Of a DNA stretch of 64,000 nt, positions 42,243 to 50,236 are shown one piece after another (the stretch's first letter is position 1; each line of letters starts with the position of its first letter). The notes below the pieces were generated by a model. It did not search any database. It was not told the DNA's origin and saw only the letters and a program-made list of their open reading frames with translations. Location of the stretch: contig OY969789.1 of assembly GCA_963703085.1 (NCBI GenBank), positions 3,100,001 to 3,164,000 on the forward strand, in the 5' to 3' direction. The DNA comes from DATAEG01 sp963703085 (GTDB lineage Bacteria > Actinomycetota > Actinomycetes > Mycobacteriales > Jatrophihabitantaceae). The position numbers were made by a program, and so were the translations under genes.

Positions 42243-44467
42243 CCGGTCTCCTCACGCCGGCGGGCCAGGAGCAGCAGGCCGGCCCCGACCAACAGCAGCG
42301 CCACACCAAGCAGCCCGACACCGCTGAGCTGATGGGCGTCGGCGCCGGTCGCGGCAAGTCCGGAGTGCCCGTCCGCAGCACCGGACGTACCGGTACCGGA
42401 CGTACCGGTACCGGACGTACCGGAACCGCCGGTGCTCGCCGACCGGGGAGTCCGGCCCGGCGAGGTGCCCAAGGACACGAGCAGCAAGGACGGGACGACC
42501 TGGGCTGTCGCCCGCGCGTCGGACGAGCCGCTGGTACCCACCGGTACGCCGCCGTCCGCATTGGCCACTGCGGTCAGGAACGGCAGCGCCTTGCCGACCA
42601 GCGAGGCCTGCGCGGCCGGCAGCGGAGCGTTCGTCCTCGGTGCGAGCTGCTGCACCTGCGGTGCGAAGGAATGCACTCGGGCGACCTGGCCGGTCGTGCC
42701 GGCCGATGCGAGCGCGCCTTGGATGGCCAGGGCCGTCGAGTTGGAGCTCACCCCGGCGACGCCGGCGAACGCGCCACTCTTCGCCTGGCTCCGCACCAGG
42801 AACGCCTCCGCCTTTCCGAATTGGGTGGACGTCCCGGGAACCAGGGCGAGCGCCTGCGCCGCGAAGCCGGTGGTGTCCACGTCGGACTTGCACGGAGACC
42901 CGGGGGGCAACTCACTGGAGAAGCCTCCGTCGGCACATTGCAGCTGCCCGAGCCGCGTCACCACCGAGCTGGAGGCGGTGAGGCCGGAGTGCGCACGCTG
43001 CAACGCCAGCACGGCCAGCGCCTGGGAGATGCCGGAGAAGGCGTTGTAGATGTCCCCGGCGGCGGTGCAGGGCGAGAAGTCGCCGGAGATCGGGCCGGTG
43101 CAGACGTGTGTGCTGATTTGCTTGATCAGGTCGACACCGCCGAAGGAATGCGGGTTGCCGTTGCTCAGTTCGGCGACTACGGCGAGTTTCGCCAGCGACC
43201 CGCTGAACGGCCCGCCGAAGGCGCCGCTCACATCGGCGTAGTCCTCCACATGGGCCTTCAGGTAGGCGATGACCTTGATCAGCGTGGCGTCTTGGGTCCC
43301 GTCGGCGAGCAGCGCGATCGCGATGTCAGCGGTCAGCCCGTAGTCGACGAACCCGGCCGACTCGACGTGGTCGCCCTTGTTCAGCTGGGTCACCAAGTAC
43401 CGGGCCGCCGCATGGGCAGCGGCGGTCTTCGCGGTCGGCTGCGCCGCGACCGGCGGCCGCGCCGGATCCGGCTTGCTGATCAGGGTGGCGAAGGAGGTGC
43501 CGACGTACCCGCCGATCGCCTGGGCCGATGCCCGGATGTCGGAGTCCGGGTAGTCCGGGTCGTTGCCCGTGGTGACGCCGCCGTCGGAGTTCTGCCGGCC
43601 GGCCAGGTACGCCTTCGCCCTGCTGATCTGACCCGAGTAGGTGGAGGCGCTGAGCGTAAGAGCCTGGATGGCCAGACCGGTCGAGTTGGTGCTGTGCTTG
43701 GTGGCACTGTCCCAGCTGCCGTCGGTGTTCTGCGTGGCCTTGAGCGACGTGAGCGCGGCTGCGAGCTGTGCCGGGTGCCCGCCGACCGCCTGCAACGCCA
43801 TCGCCGCCAGTGCGGTGCTGTCCGGGTCGGCGCCGGCATCGCTCGGGCAGGCCGACGTCATGCTGGTGAATCCGCCGCCCGGGCAGGCCAGCGCGAGCAG
43901 TGCGTTCACCGCGGCCGCGCTCGGGCGGACGTCAGCGCGGGTCAGCGCGATCAGTGCCAGCGCCTGGCCGAACAAGGCCGTCACGCCGCGGTAGGCACCG
44001 ACGGCGTAGCAACTCGCTGAGGTGGCGGTGCACTCATGCGTGGTGAGCGCGGTGACGTAGTCGACGCCGCCGAACTTCCTCGGGTTGGCGCCGGCCACCT
44101 CGGCGGCGAGCGCGACCTTGGCCACGGCACCACCGGTGAAGTAGGTCTCGTCGCCGACAAGGCTGAAGTCCGCGCCGTGCGCCGCGGTGTAGGCGGCGAT
44201 CTTGGTGACGACGGCGGCCTGCCCGCCGGTCGCGGCCAGTGCGAGCAGGCCGTCGATGCTCAACCCGACGTCGGCGAAGCCCGGACCGTACGGCTCGTAG
44301 TGGTCACCGTTGGTGAGCTGCTTGACGAGATAGCCGGCGCCCGTCGTGGTGTTGAGCGTGGCGGCAGCGCCGGCGGGTTGGGTCGCAGTGAGCGACAGCG
44401 CGGCGACCGAGAGGGCGACGACGACCGCCCCGACCGAGCGCCGGCGACGGCGGAGATGGCTGAACAT
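42239..44467 (-). CDS. Secreted duplicated alpha/alpha-toroid protein with LAATG sorting-type tail (prenyltransferase/transcobalamin-like repeats)
   Basis: The 742-residue protein has a signal peptide (about 1-34) and two homologous halves of about 300 residues. The halves share YLVKQLTNGDHYE / YLVTQLNKGDHVE, GGAVAKVALAAEVAGANP / SGSLAKLAVVAELSNGNP, and repeated QNTDGSWD / QCADGGFS-type blade motifs. These are alpha/alpha-barrel repeats of the prenyltransferase-squalene cyclase-transcobalamin kind. A Thr/Gly/Ser linker (with a 15-bp DNA repeat at 42381-42424) precedes LAATG (704-708), a membrane helix and RRREE, which suits class E sortase. The ATG at 44467 follows AAAGGGA; a frame to 44566 enters the riboswitch leader. 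It is the first gene of the B12-riboswitch operon. Confidence 0.85.
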   Translation of the reverse strand: MFSHLRRRRRSVGAVVVALSVAALSLTATQPAGAAATLNTTTGAGYLVKQLTNGDHYEPYGPGFADVGLSIDGLLALAATGGQAAVVTKIAAYTAAHGADFSLVGDETYFTGGAVAKVALAAEVAGANPRKFGGVDYVTALTTHECTATSASCYAVGAYRGVTALFGQALALIALTRADVRPSAAAVNALLALACPGGGFTSMTSACPSDAGADPDSTALAAMALQAVGGHPAQLAAALTSLKATQNTDGSWDSATKHSTNSTGLAIQALTLSASTYSGQISRAKAYLAGRQNSDGGVTTGNDPDYPDSDIRASAQAIGGYVGTSFATLISKPDPARPPVAAQPTAKTAAAHAAARYLVTQLNKGDHVESAGFVDYGLTADIAIALLADGTQDATLIKVIAYLKAHVEDYADVSGAFGGPFSGSLAKLAVVAELSNGNPHSFGGVDLIKQISTHVCTGPISGDFSPCTAAGDIYNAFSGISQALAVLALQRAHSGLTASSSVVTRLGQLQCADGGFSSELPPGSPCKSDVDTTGFAAQALALVPGTSTQFGKAEAFLVRSQAKSGAFAGVAGVSSNSTALAIQGALASAGTTGQVARVHSFAPQVQQLAPRTNAPLPAAQASLVGKALPFLTAVANADGGVPVGTSGSSDARATAQVVPSLLLVSLGTSPGRTPRSASTGGSGTSGTGTSGTGTSGAADGHSGLAATGADAHQLSGVGLLGVALLLVGAGLLLLARRREETG
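42381..42424 (-). repeat. 15-bp tandem repeat coding for GTSGT in the toroid protein linker
   Basis: Nearly three copies of CCGGACGTACCGGTA encode a Gly-Thr-Ser linker just before the LAATG sorting-type signal. Each unit also contains palindromes (CGTACG- and GGTACC-like cores). The copy number is likely variable between strains. Confidence 0.85.
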
Positions 44468-44596
44468 GCGGTGGTCCCTTTCACGGCTGCGGGTGTGAGA
44501 TCCCGCGACGGCCGTGCGGTCCGACCCCGAGAGGTGGTGCCACCAAGCCCTGCTGAGACCCGACACCGTAGACCTCGACGGCGTTGTGAATGGGTA

Positions 44597-44741
44597 CGCG
44601 GCTGGACAGGCATTCCGACTCGTTCCGCACCTGGGAACAGGTGCAAAACCTACGGTTGCGGGTCAGTGCCGGAATTGGACCGGCTTCCCCCGCCCAGCGC
44701 GGGTACGACGGGAGCATCCGACCACACCGCGACCAGCCGCG
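44597..44741 (-). ncRNA. Cobalamin (AdoCbl-type) riboswitch
   Basis: On the minus strand the 145-base aptamer is closed by a perfect 9-bp P1 stem: CGCGGCTGG (44733-44741) pairs with CCAGCCGCG (44597-44605). Inside lie the hallmark core segments GGGGGAAGCCGGTCC, CCGGCACTGACCCGCAACC and the B12 box GAGTCGGAATGCCTGTCC (44604-44621). These match the conserved order of B12 riboswitches. It precedes the toroid gene by 130 bases, a space that can hold an expression platform hiding the AAAGGGA ribosome site. The remaining 44468-44878 gap shows no gene. Expected action is repression when B12 is plentiful. Confidence 0.92.
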
Positions 44742-44878
44742 TCAAAGGAATCGGGTGTGAGCTTCCCGCTGCCATGCGCAAGGCCCGCTGGTCCGTGCCC
44801 GCCGGCCGCCCGGACACCGATACGGTGACGAGCGAATGGCGCCACCGGCGCGATCGGCATCACCCATGAGGAGATTCG

Positions 44879-45076
44879 GTGACCTACACCTGGCGGTACG
44901 AGCCGCCGGTCGACCTGTCCTCGATCAGCGAGCTGCCCTCCAGTTTCGGCAACCAGGGCGACGCGGAGAGCTGGCTCGGCCTGACCTGGCGCGAACTCGC
45001 CGACGCCGGAGTGCACACCGTCTCGCTCTACGACGACGGCACGCTGGTCTACGAGATGCCGCTGTCGGTGGACTGA
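44879..45076 (+). CDS. Conserved small actinobacterial protein, function unknown
   Basis: The 65-residue acidic protein begins at a GTG with GAGGAGA just upstream and reads MTYTWRYEPPVDL, then FGNQGDAESWLGLTWRELADAG and a final beta hairpin HTVSLYDDGTLVYEMPL. Short proteins with this QGDAESWLG motif are widespread in actinomycetes, but I know of no function. It overlaps the 3' end of the convergent DUF4430 gene by 28 bases. It is not part of the riboswitch operon, which is on the other strand. Confidence 0.8.
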   Translation: MTYTWRYEPPVDLSSISELPSSFGNQGDAESWLGLTWRELADAGVHTVSLYDDGTLVYEMPLSVD

Positions 45077-45867
45077 CCGGGCCGGCGCCGCCTGCGCAGC
45101 AGCAGCCAACCGCCGGCGCCGATTACGGCCAGCACGCCCAGTCCGAGCACGGTGGACAGCGGGCTGCCGCTCTTCGGCTTCGCGCTCGCCGGCGGCCGGC
45201 TGACCTCAGTGACCGGTACGCCCATCCCGGTCCGCGCAGACGTGCTCGATGTGTGCGCGGTCGGCGCCCTCGATCGGGAGGACGCCGAGGTGGCTGCCGT
45301 CGTGGTGGTCGCGTGCGTCGACGGTCGCGCGGTGGTTGGCGACGGGACGCGTCGCGGTGCCGTACCTGGTGTGGTGCTCTTCGCGACCGGCGGCGCGGGC
45401 AGCACGGCCGCGGGTGAGATCCGCGGCACGTGACTCGAACCACCGAACGCCCAGCCCTCCGCGCTGCCCGGCTTCGGGCGGTAACTCGCCGCGCCGGCGG
45501 TGCTGTAGGTCCAGCCGGTGGCGCCGGGGTTGGCGTGCCAGTACGACCAGGACTTCTCGTTCGGCGGCACGCTCGGGCAGGTGGTGCGGTACGGCTTGCC
45601 GTTGATCCCGCAGACGAACGGCTGGTTGCGCACCAACGTCACGGAGAAATCCGCGCTCAACGCGGTCAACCCCGTTCCGCCGCCCGATACGCAACCGCGC
45701 TGGATGCCGCCGCCCACGGACCCGAAGTCGACGACCACAGCGACCGAGGGCGACCGGCACGTGGCTGCTGCCACCGGCTCGGCGCGGCCGGTGACCCCGA
45801 CGATCGCCGTCGCGACGATCGCCACGGCGGCGAGCGCGGCTGACGCGCTGCGGCGCAGTCCGCTCAC
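45049..45867 (-). CDS. Second secreted DUF4430 (transcobalamin C-terminal-like) protein
   Basis: The 272-residue protein is a paralogue of the product of 41301-42242. It has a signal peptide (about 1-34). The DUF4430-like domain has VAVVVDFGSVGGGIQRGC, SWSYWHANPGATGW and GSAEGWAFGG. A Ser/Thr/Pro-rich spacer (about 165-225), one membrane helix and RRRRR follow. It is coupled to the aldo/keto reductase gene upstream through a GTGA overlap instead of to the riboswitch operon. No riboswitch was seen before the reductase gene. A role in surface B12 binding is inferred from the paralogue only. Confidence 0.8.
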   Translation of the reverse strand: MSGLRRSASAALAAVAIVATAIVGVTGRAEPVAAATCRSPSVAVVVDFGSVGGGIQRGCVSGGGTGLTALSADFSVTLVRNQPFVCGINGKPYRTTCPSVPPNEKSWSYWHANPGATGWTYSTAGAASYRPKPGSAEGWAFGGSSHVPRISPAAVLPAPPVAKSTTPGTAPRRVPSPTTARPSTHATTTTAATSASSRSRAPTAHTSSTSARTGMGVPVTEVSRPPASAKPKSGSPLSTVLGLGVLAVIGAGGWLLLRRRRRPGQSTDSGIS

Positions 45868-46847
45868 CCCGTCTTGGCGGGGTCGCGCTCGACGAACCCG
45901 TCAAGTGCGGCGTCGATGCGGTTGAGCACCTCGGGCTCCAAGCGCACTCCCGCGGCGGTGATGTTGTCCCGGACTTGCTCGGGCCGGGAGGCGCCGATGA
46001 TGGCGGAGGCGACGTTTTCGTTCTGCAGCACCCACGCCACTGCCAGCGCCGCCATCGACAGACCCAGGTCGTCGGCGATGGGCCGCAGCTGGGCGACCGC
46101 CTCCAGTAGTCCGGTGTCCTCGAAGAACCGGCCCATGAAATAGCCGGACTTCTCACCGGCGGCCCGTGAGCCGGCCGGTGGAGCCTGGCCGGGTTGGTAC
46201 TTGCCGGTCAGCACACCCTGGGCGATCGGCGACCAGACGATCTGGCCGAGGCCGAGCTCCGCACAGGCCGGCACCACCTCGGCTTCGATCACCCGCCAAA
46301 GCATGTTGTACTGCGGCTGGTTGGAGATGAACGGCACGTGTAGTTCGCGAGCGAGGTCGGCACCGGCCCGGATCTGCTCGGCCGTCCATTCCGAGACCCC
46401 GATGTAGAGCACCTTGCCGGCCCGGACGATGTCGGCGAAAGCCAGCATCGTCTCCTCAAGCGGAACGGTCGGATCGAAGCGGTGCGCCTGGTAGAGGTCG
46501 ACGTAGTCGGTGCGCAGTCGGCGAAGCGAGCCGTCGATGGCCTCGACGATGTGCTTGCGGCCCAGGCCCTTGTCGTTCGGACCACCGGGACCGGTGGGGT
46601 TGTACACCTTGGTGGCGATCTCGAGCGACTCCCGGCGCTGGCCGGCCAGGGCCCGGCCCAACACCGACTCCGCAGCGGTGTTCGCGTACACGTCCGCGGT
46701 GTCGAAGGTGGTGATGCCGGCATCCAGCGCTGCGTTCACGCAGGCGGTCGCGGCGTCGTCCTCGATCTGGCTGCCGTGGGTGATCCAGTTGCCGTAGGAG
46801 ATGGCGCTGACGGTGAGGCCGCTGCGGCCCAGGCGACGGAATTCCAT
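45864..46847 (-). CDS. Aldo/keto reductase (Kv-beta-like family)
   Basis: The 327-residue NADPH-dependent reductase has the catalytic tetrad in TFDTADVYAN (Asp, Tyr), ATKVYNP (Lys) and LYQAHRFDP (His). SPIAQGVLTGKYQPG and IIGASRPEQVRDNI form the cofactor-binding C-terminal part. It resembles the voltage-gated K-channel beta-subunit/L-glyceraldehyde 3-phosphate reductase group. The ATG at 46847 follows GGAGGG; an ATG four codons upstream overlaps that site. The physiological substrate is unknown. Its stop overlaps the start of the second DUF4430 gene, so a functional link with it is possible but may be accidental. Confidence 0.88.
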   Translation of the reverse strand: MEFRRLGRSGLTVSAISYGNWITHGSQIEDDAATACVNAALDAGITTFDTADVYANTAAESVLGRALAGQRRESLEIATKVYNPTGPGGPNDKGLGRKHIVEAIDGSLRRLRTDYVDLYQAHRFDPTVPLEETMLAFADIVRAGKVLYIGVSEWTAEQIRAGADLARELHVPFISNQPQYNMLWRVIEAEVVPACAELGLGQIVWSPIAQGVLTGKYQPGQAPPAGSRAAGEKSGYFMGRFFEDTGLLEAVAQLRPIADDLGLSMAALAVAWVLQNENVASAIIGASRPEQVRDNITAAGVRLEPEVLNRIDAALDGFVERDPAKTG

Positions 46848-46916
46848 CCCTCCATCCAACCGGTCAGAGCCGAACTCGGCGAGTCCGGGGCCGGGTGGGG
46901 GCGATCCGGGTGCCGG

Positions 46917-47531
46917 TCAGAAGGTGTCGCCGAGCTGCAGCTTCGGCCGCGGCATCCGGAACCGTCGCGGCAGGTACGCGCGGCTGCCGGCGTAGAAGCC
47001 CAGGCCGAAGGCACCCTCCTTGACCGTCATCTTCCGGGCGATCGCGAGCTTGCGAATTCGCTGCCCGGTGATGAACCACTCCAGCAGGAAGACGACCAGC
47101 AAGGCATAGACGGACAGCGCCAGGATCGGCATCAGATAGCCCAGGATCAACAGCGGGAAGAGGACCAGCAGGTAGTTCGACAGCATCCGGCGCGAATCGA
47201 CCCAGTTGCGGGCCAGCTCCTTGACCGGCCCCTGGTCGCGTCGGGGCAGCGCGTTCGGATCGCCGGCCAGCATCGCCGCTCGGCGGGCCTTCGGCGTGCT
47301 CGGGTTGGTCGTTGCGGCCCGTTCCGTCTTCAGCCGTTCGCGCTGGTAACGGACCGCCTCCTTGCGCGTCTTCGGCGCCGGCGCGGCGGGCCCGCGGGCG
47401 GGGGCGGCCTGACGTCGCTTGGGGGTGGGACGTCCCTTCGGGATCGCGCCGCGGGAAAGCTCGTCGGTCGGCTGCAGGTCAGCAGCCGCGTCGGTCGTCT
47501 CGTCGGAGGCCTTGCCGCGTCGTCGGAACAT
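46917..47531 (-). CDS. DUF3043 family membrane protein
   Basis: The protein of about 204 residues has a basic N-terminal half (AIPKGRPTPKRRQAAP, TRKEAVRYQRERLKTERA) and the family block GDPNALPRRDQGPVKELARN. Two membrane helices (LLVLFPLLILGYLMP and LALSVYALLVVFLLEWFI) and a short positive tail follow. It matches the conserved actinobacterial DUF3043 protein (Rv2206 in M. tuberculosis), which also lies near cobT. The function is unknown. The ATG at 47531 and a GTG at 47537 are both possible starts. Confidence 0.85.
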   Translation of the reverse strand: MFRRRGKASDETTDAAADLQPTDELSRGAIPKGRPTPKRRQAAPARGPAAPAPKTRKEAVRYQRERLKTERAATTNPSTPKARRAAMLAGDPNALPRRDQGPVKELARNWVDSRRMLSNYLLVLFPLLILGYLMPILALSVYALLVVFLLEWFITGQRIRKLAIARKMTVKEGAFGLGFYAGSRAYLPRRFRMPRPKLQLGDTF

Positions 47532-47708
47532 CGTCACAGGGCCGAGGGTACCGACACTTCACAGCCGCACCTCACCTGATCGTAAAAGCATGGGCCCGTA
47601 CAGCATTCGAACCTGACGCTGAACCGATCCGCACGCCGCGACGTGTTCACTCATGATGTGACGAACCCGATGTGGCGAGCCGGCGACGAATGGGAGGAAC
47701 AGCGGCGG

Positions 47709-48722
47709 ATGGCCGAGATGACCAAGCCCGGAGGATTTCGCTCGACGCTGGCCGACCCGCACTGGGTGCTGCTGGCCCTGCGCGGGTATCTCGCGGTCGC
47801 CTTCCTCTACGCGGGCATCTCGAAGATCGCCGACCGTCGCTTCCTGGACGGCACTTCGTTCACGTCGATACACCAGACCACTCTGGCCATCAAGTCGCAA
47901 AGCCCGATCGGCGGGTTGCTCGGCCCGGTGATCGACCACTCCTTCGCCTTCGGCCTGCTCATGGCTGCCGCCGAACTGGCCGTCGGCATCGGCATGGCAC
48001 TCGGCCTGTTCACCCGGGTCGCGGCGATCGGCGGCGCGCTGCTGGCCCTGTCGCTGTTCCTCACCGTCAGTTGGTCGGCCAGCCCGTGGTACACCGGCGC
48101 CGACATCGTCTACCTGTTCGCCTTCACACCGCTGATCCTGGCCGGCCGGACGCCGTTCTCGCTCGACGCGTGGCTGGCCGCGACCCGGCACCGCGGCGCG
48201 TCGCCGGCGGACTTCGGTACCCGGCGCGCTCTGCTGGCCGGCGCGGCGGTCGTGGCCGGGCTGGTGACGGTGGGCGCGGCGTCACTGTTCCGCAAGACGC
48301 CGAGCACGAACTCAGGCCAGTCCACCCTGCCGCCGGACGCTTCGCCGGACGGGTCGTCCGGCGGTGGAGCGCCGTCCAGCGCGAGTGGGTCGGCCAACCC
48401 GGGTCAGAAGTCCGGATCCGCCTCCGGCACCACCGTGCCGGTCTCGGCTGTGCCGGTGGGTGGGGCCAAGCAGGTGACCGACAAGAAGAGCGGCGTGCCG
48501 ATCTGGGTGTTGCAGCTGCAGGCCGGGCAGTTCAGCGCGCTGAGTGCGATCTGCACCCATCAGCGGTGTCCGGTGAAGTTCGTGAGCTCCTCGGAGGGGT
48601 TCGCCTGCCCGTGCCATGGCTCGCGGTACAGCTCGACCGGAAAGGTCACCCACGGCCCGGCGCAGCGCAACCTCAGCGCGGTTCCGGTGACCAAGGACGG
48701 GGACACCCTGGCCATCGGCTGA
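47709..48722 (+). CDS. DoxX-like membrane domain fused to a Rieske iron-sulfur domain
   Basis: The protein of about 337 residues has an N-terminal DoxX/TQO-type domain of four membrane helices (about 20-150). A second-domain anchor helix around residues 180-200 follows, then a Ser/Gly/Pro-rich linker of about 60 residues. The C-terminal Rieske domain has CTHQRCPV and CPCHGSRY, the two Cys/His pairs that hold a 2Fe-2S cluster. The Rieske part is outside the membrane. It may oxidise a small substrate and feed electrons onward; the partner is unknown. The ATG at 47709 follows GGGAGGAA; the frame is open from a GTG at 47643. Confidence 0.82.
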   Translation: MAEMTKPGGFRSTLADPHWVLLALRGYLAVAFLYAGISKIADRRFLDGTSFTSIHQTTLAIKSQSPIGGLLGPVIDHSFAFGLLMAAAELAVGIGMALGLFTRVAAIGGALLALSLFLTVSWSASPWYTGADIVYLFAFTPLILAGRTPFSLDAWLAATRHRGASPADFGTRRALLAGAAVVAGLVTVGAASLFRKTPSTNSGQSTLPPDASPDGSSGGGAPSSASGSANPGQKSGSASGTTVPVSAVPVGGAKQVTDKKSGVPIWVLQLQAGQFSALSAICTHQRCPVKFVSSSEGFACPCHGSRYSSTGKVTHGPAQRNLSAVPVTKDGDTLAIG

Positions 48723-48816
48723 CCGCCGAGCAAGGGACCGCGTAGACTTCGGAATGCGCCGCGGAGGCCAGTGGTTGGCCCTGAGAGGTAGTGCAGTCGA
48801 CCCGAAGGAGATCAGC

Positions 48817-49191
48817 ATGACGGAGACCTTGACCGAGATCGTCGACGGATCGGGCACCGCTCCCGGCGGCGTCTCGCTCACGACCGATGCGGCCTCCAAG
48901 GTGCGCGAACTTCTCGACTCCGAGGGGCGCGACGACCTGCGCCTGCGCATCGCTGTGCAGCCCGGCGGTTGCTCGGGCCTGCAGTACCAGCTTTTCTTCG
49001 ACGAGCGGATGCTCGACGGCGACCTCGAGATCAACGAATCCGGCGTACCCCTCGTGGTGGACCGGATGAGCGCCCCGTACCTCACCGGCGCGACGATCAG
49101 CTACACCGACACCATCGAGAAGCAGGGCTTCGAGATCGACAACCCGAACGCCGGCGGCGGCTGCGCCTGCGGCAACTCTTTCTGCGGGTAG
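48817..49191 (+). CDS. erpA: Iron-sulfur cluster insertion protein, HesB/IscA (ErpA) type
   Basis: The 124-residue A-type carrier delivers Fe-S clusters to target enzymes. It has the three conserved Cys: Cys52 in GGCSG and Cys116/Cys118 in GGCACG, with a further Cys123 (SFC) near the end. The fold segment GLQYQLFFDE and VDRMSAPYLTGATISY are typical. The ATG at 48817 has GAAGGAGAT at good distance. Mycobacterial Rv2204c is the positional counterpart. Nearby LipA, QcrA and the Rieske fusion are Fe-S proteins that could need it. The symbol is by family; erpA versus iscA is not certain. Confidence 0.88.
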   Translation: MTETLTEIVDGSGTAPGGVSLTTDAASKVRELLDSEGRDDLRLRIAVQPGGCSGLQYQLFFDERMLDGDLEINESGVPLVVDRMSAPYLTGATISYTDTIEKQGFEIDNPNAGGGCACGNSFCG

Positions 49192-49242
49192 TCGCGGCGC
49201 GCGGTCCGGTAGCGCCGGCCAGGTCCGGTACGGTTACCAAAC

Positions 49243-50217
49243 GTGCCTGTCATCGTCTCGGGGTCCATCGCCACCGACCATCTCATGCACTTCCCTGGTC
49301 GCTTTGCCGATCAGCTGCTGGCTGACCAGCTCCACCAGATCTCGCTGTCGTTCCTGGTGGACGAGTTGGTGGTCCGCCGTGGCGGGGTTGCGGCCAACAT
49401 CGCGTTCGGAATGGCGTCGCTGGGCGGCGCACCCGTCCTCGTGGGCGCGGTGGGCGCCGACTTCGCTGAGCACCGTTCCTGGTTGGAGCGCCACGGCGTC
49501 GACTGCGGGTCGGTGCGCGTCTCCGAGCTCAAGCACACGGCGCGGTTCGTCTGCACCACGGACGAGGACATGTGCCAGATCGCGTCCTTCTACGCCGGAG
49601 CCATGAGCGAGGGCCGCGAGATCGAATTGCGCCCCGTGGTCGAGCGCACCGGCGCGGAGCTGGTGCTGGTCGGAGCGGACGACCCGGCCGGCATGCTGCG
49701 ACACAGCGCGGAATGCCGCGAGCTGGGCTACCCGTTCGCCGCCGATCCGAGCCAGCAGCTCGCCCGGATGTCCGGCGACGACGTGGTCGGCCTCATCGAC
49801 GGAGCGGCGCTGCTGTTCACCAACGACTACGAAAAAAAGCTGCTGGAGAACAAGTCCGGCCTGTCCGACGCAGACGTGCTCAAGCGGGTCGGGGTACGAG
49901 TCACCACGCTCGGCAACCGGGGCGTGGAGATCGTCGGCGCGGAGCTCGAACCGATTCACATCGCGGTGGCCAAGGAGCATGCGAAGGTCGACCCCACCGG
50001 CGTCGGCGACGGCTTCCGGGCCGGCTTCCTCACCGCTCGCGAGTGGGGGCTGAGCTGGGAACGTGCCGCGGAGGTGGGCAGCCTGCTGGCGACGCTGGTC
50101 CTGGAGACCGAAGGCGGCCAGGAGTATCAGGTCGTGAACGCCGACTTCCTCCGGAGGCTGGCCGAGAGCTACGGCGACGACTGCGCCGCCGACGTCGAGC
50201 CGCATCTGCCGGCCTGA
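49243..50217 (+). CDS. PfkB-family carbohydrate/adenosine kinase (AdoK/CbhK-like)
   Basis: The 324-residue ribokinase-family enzyme has the N-terminal substrate motif GGVAANIAFGMASLGG and the PfkB signature DPTGVGDGFRAGFL with the catalytic Asp. M. tuberculosis Rv2202c (adoK, formerly cbhK), an adenosine kinase, occupies the same place between the HesB gene and asnB, so adenosine is the best guess for substrate. The GTG start at 49243 lies 8 bases after TACGGT (49229-49234) with no ribosome site, suggesting a leaderless message. It ends 19 bases before the STAND ATPase gene. Confidence 0.88.
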   Translation: MPVIVSGSIATDHLMHFPGRFADQLLADQLHQISLSFLVDELVVRRGGVAANIAFGMASLGGAPVLVGAVGADFAEHRSWLERHGVDCGSVRVSELKHTARFVCTTDEDMCQIASFYAGAMSEGREIELRPVVERTGAELVLVGADDPAGMLRHSAECRELGYPFAADPSQQLARMSGDDVVGLIDGAALLFTNDYEKKLLENKSGLSDADVLKRVGVRVTTLGNRGVEIVGAELEPIHIAVAKEHAKVDPTGVGDGFRAGFLTAREWGLSWERAAEVGSLLATLVLETEGGQEYQVVNADFLRRLAESYGDDCAADVEPHLPA

Positions 50218-50236
50218 GCCGCTCAGGAGCACAGCG

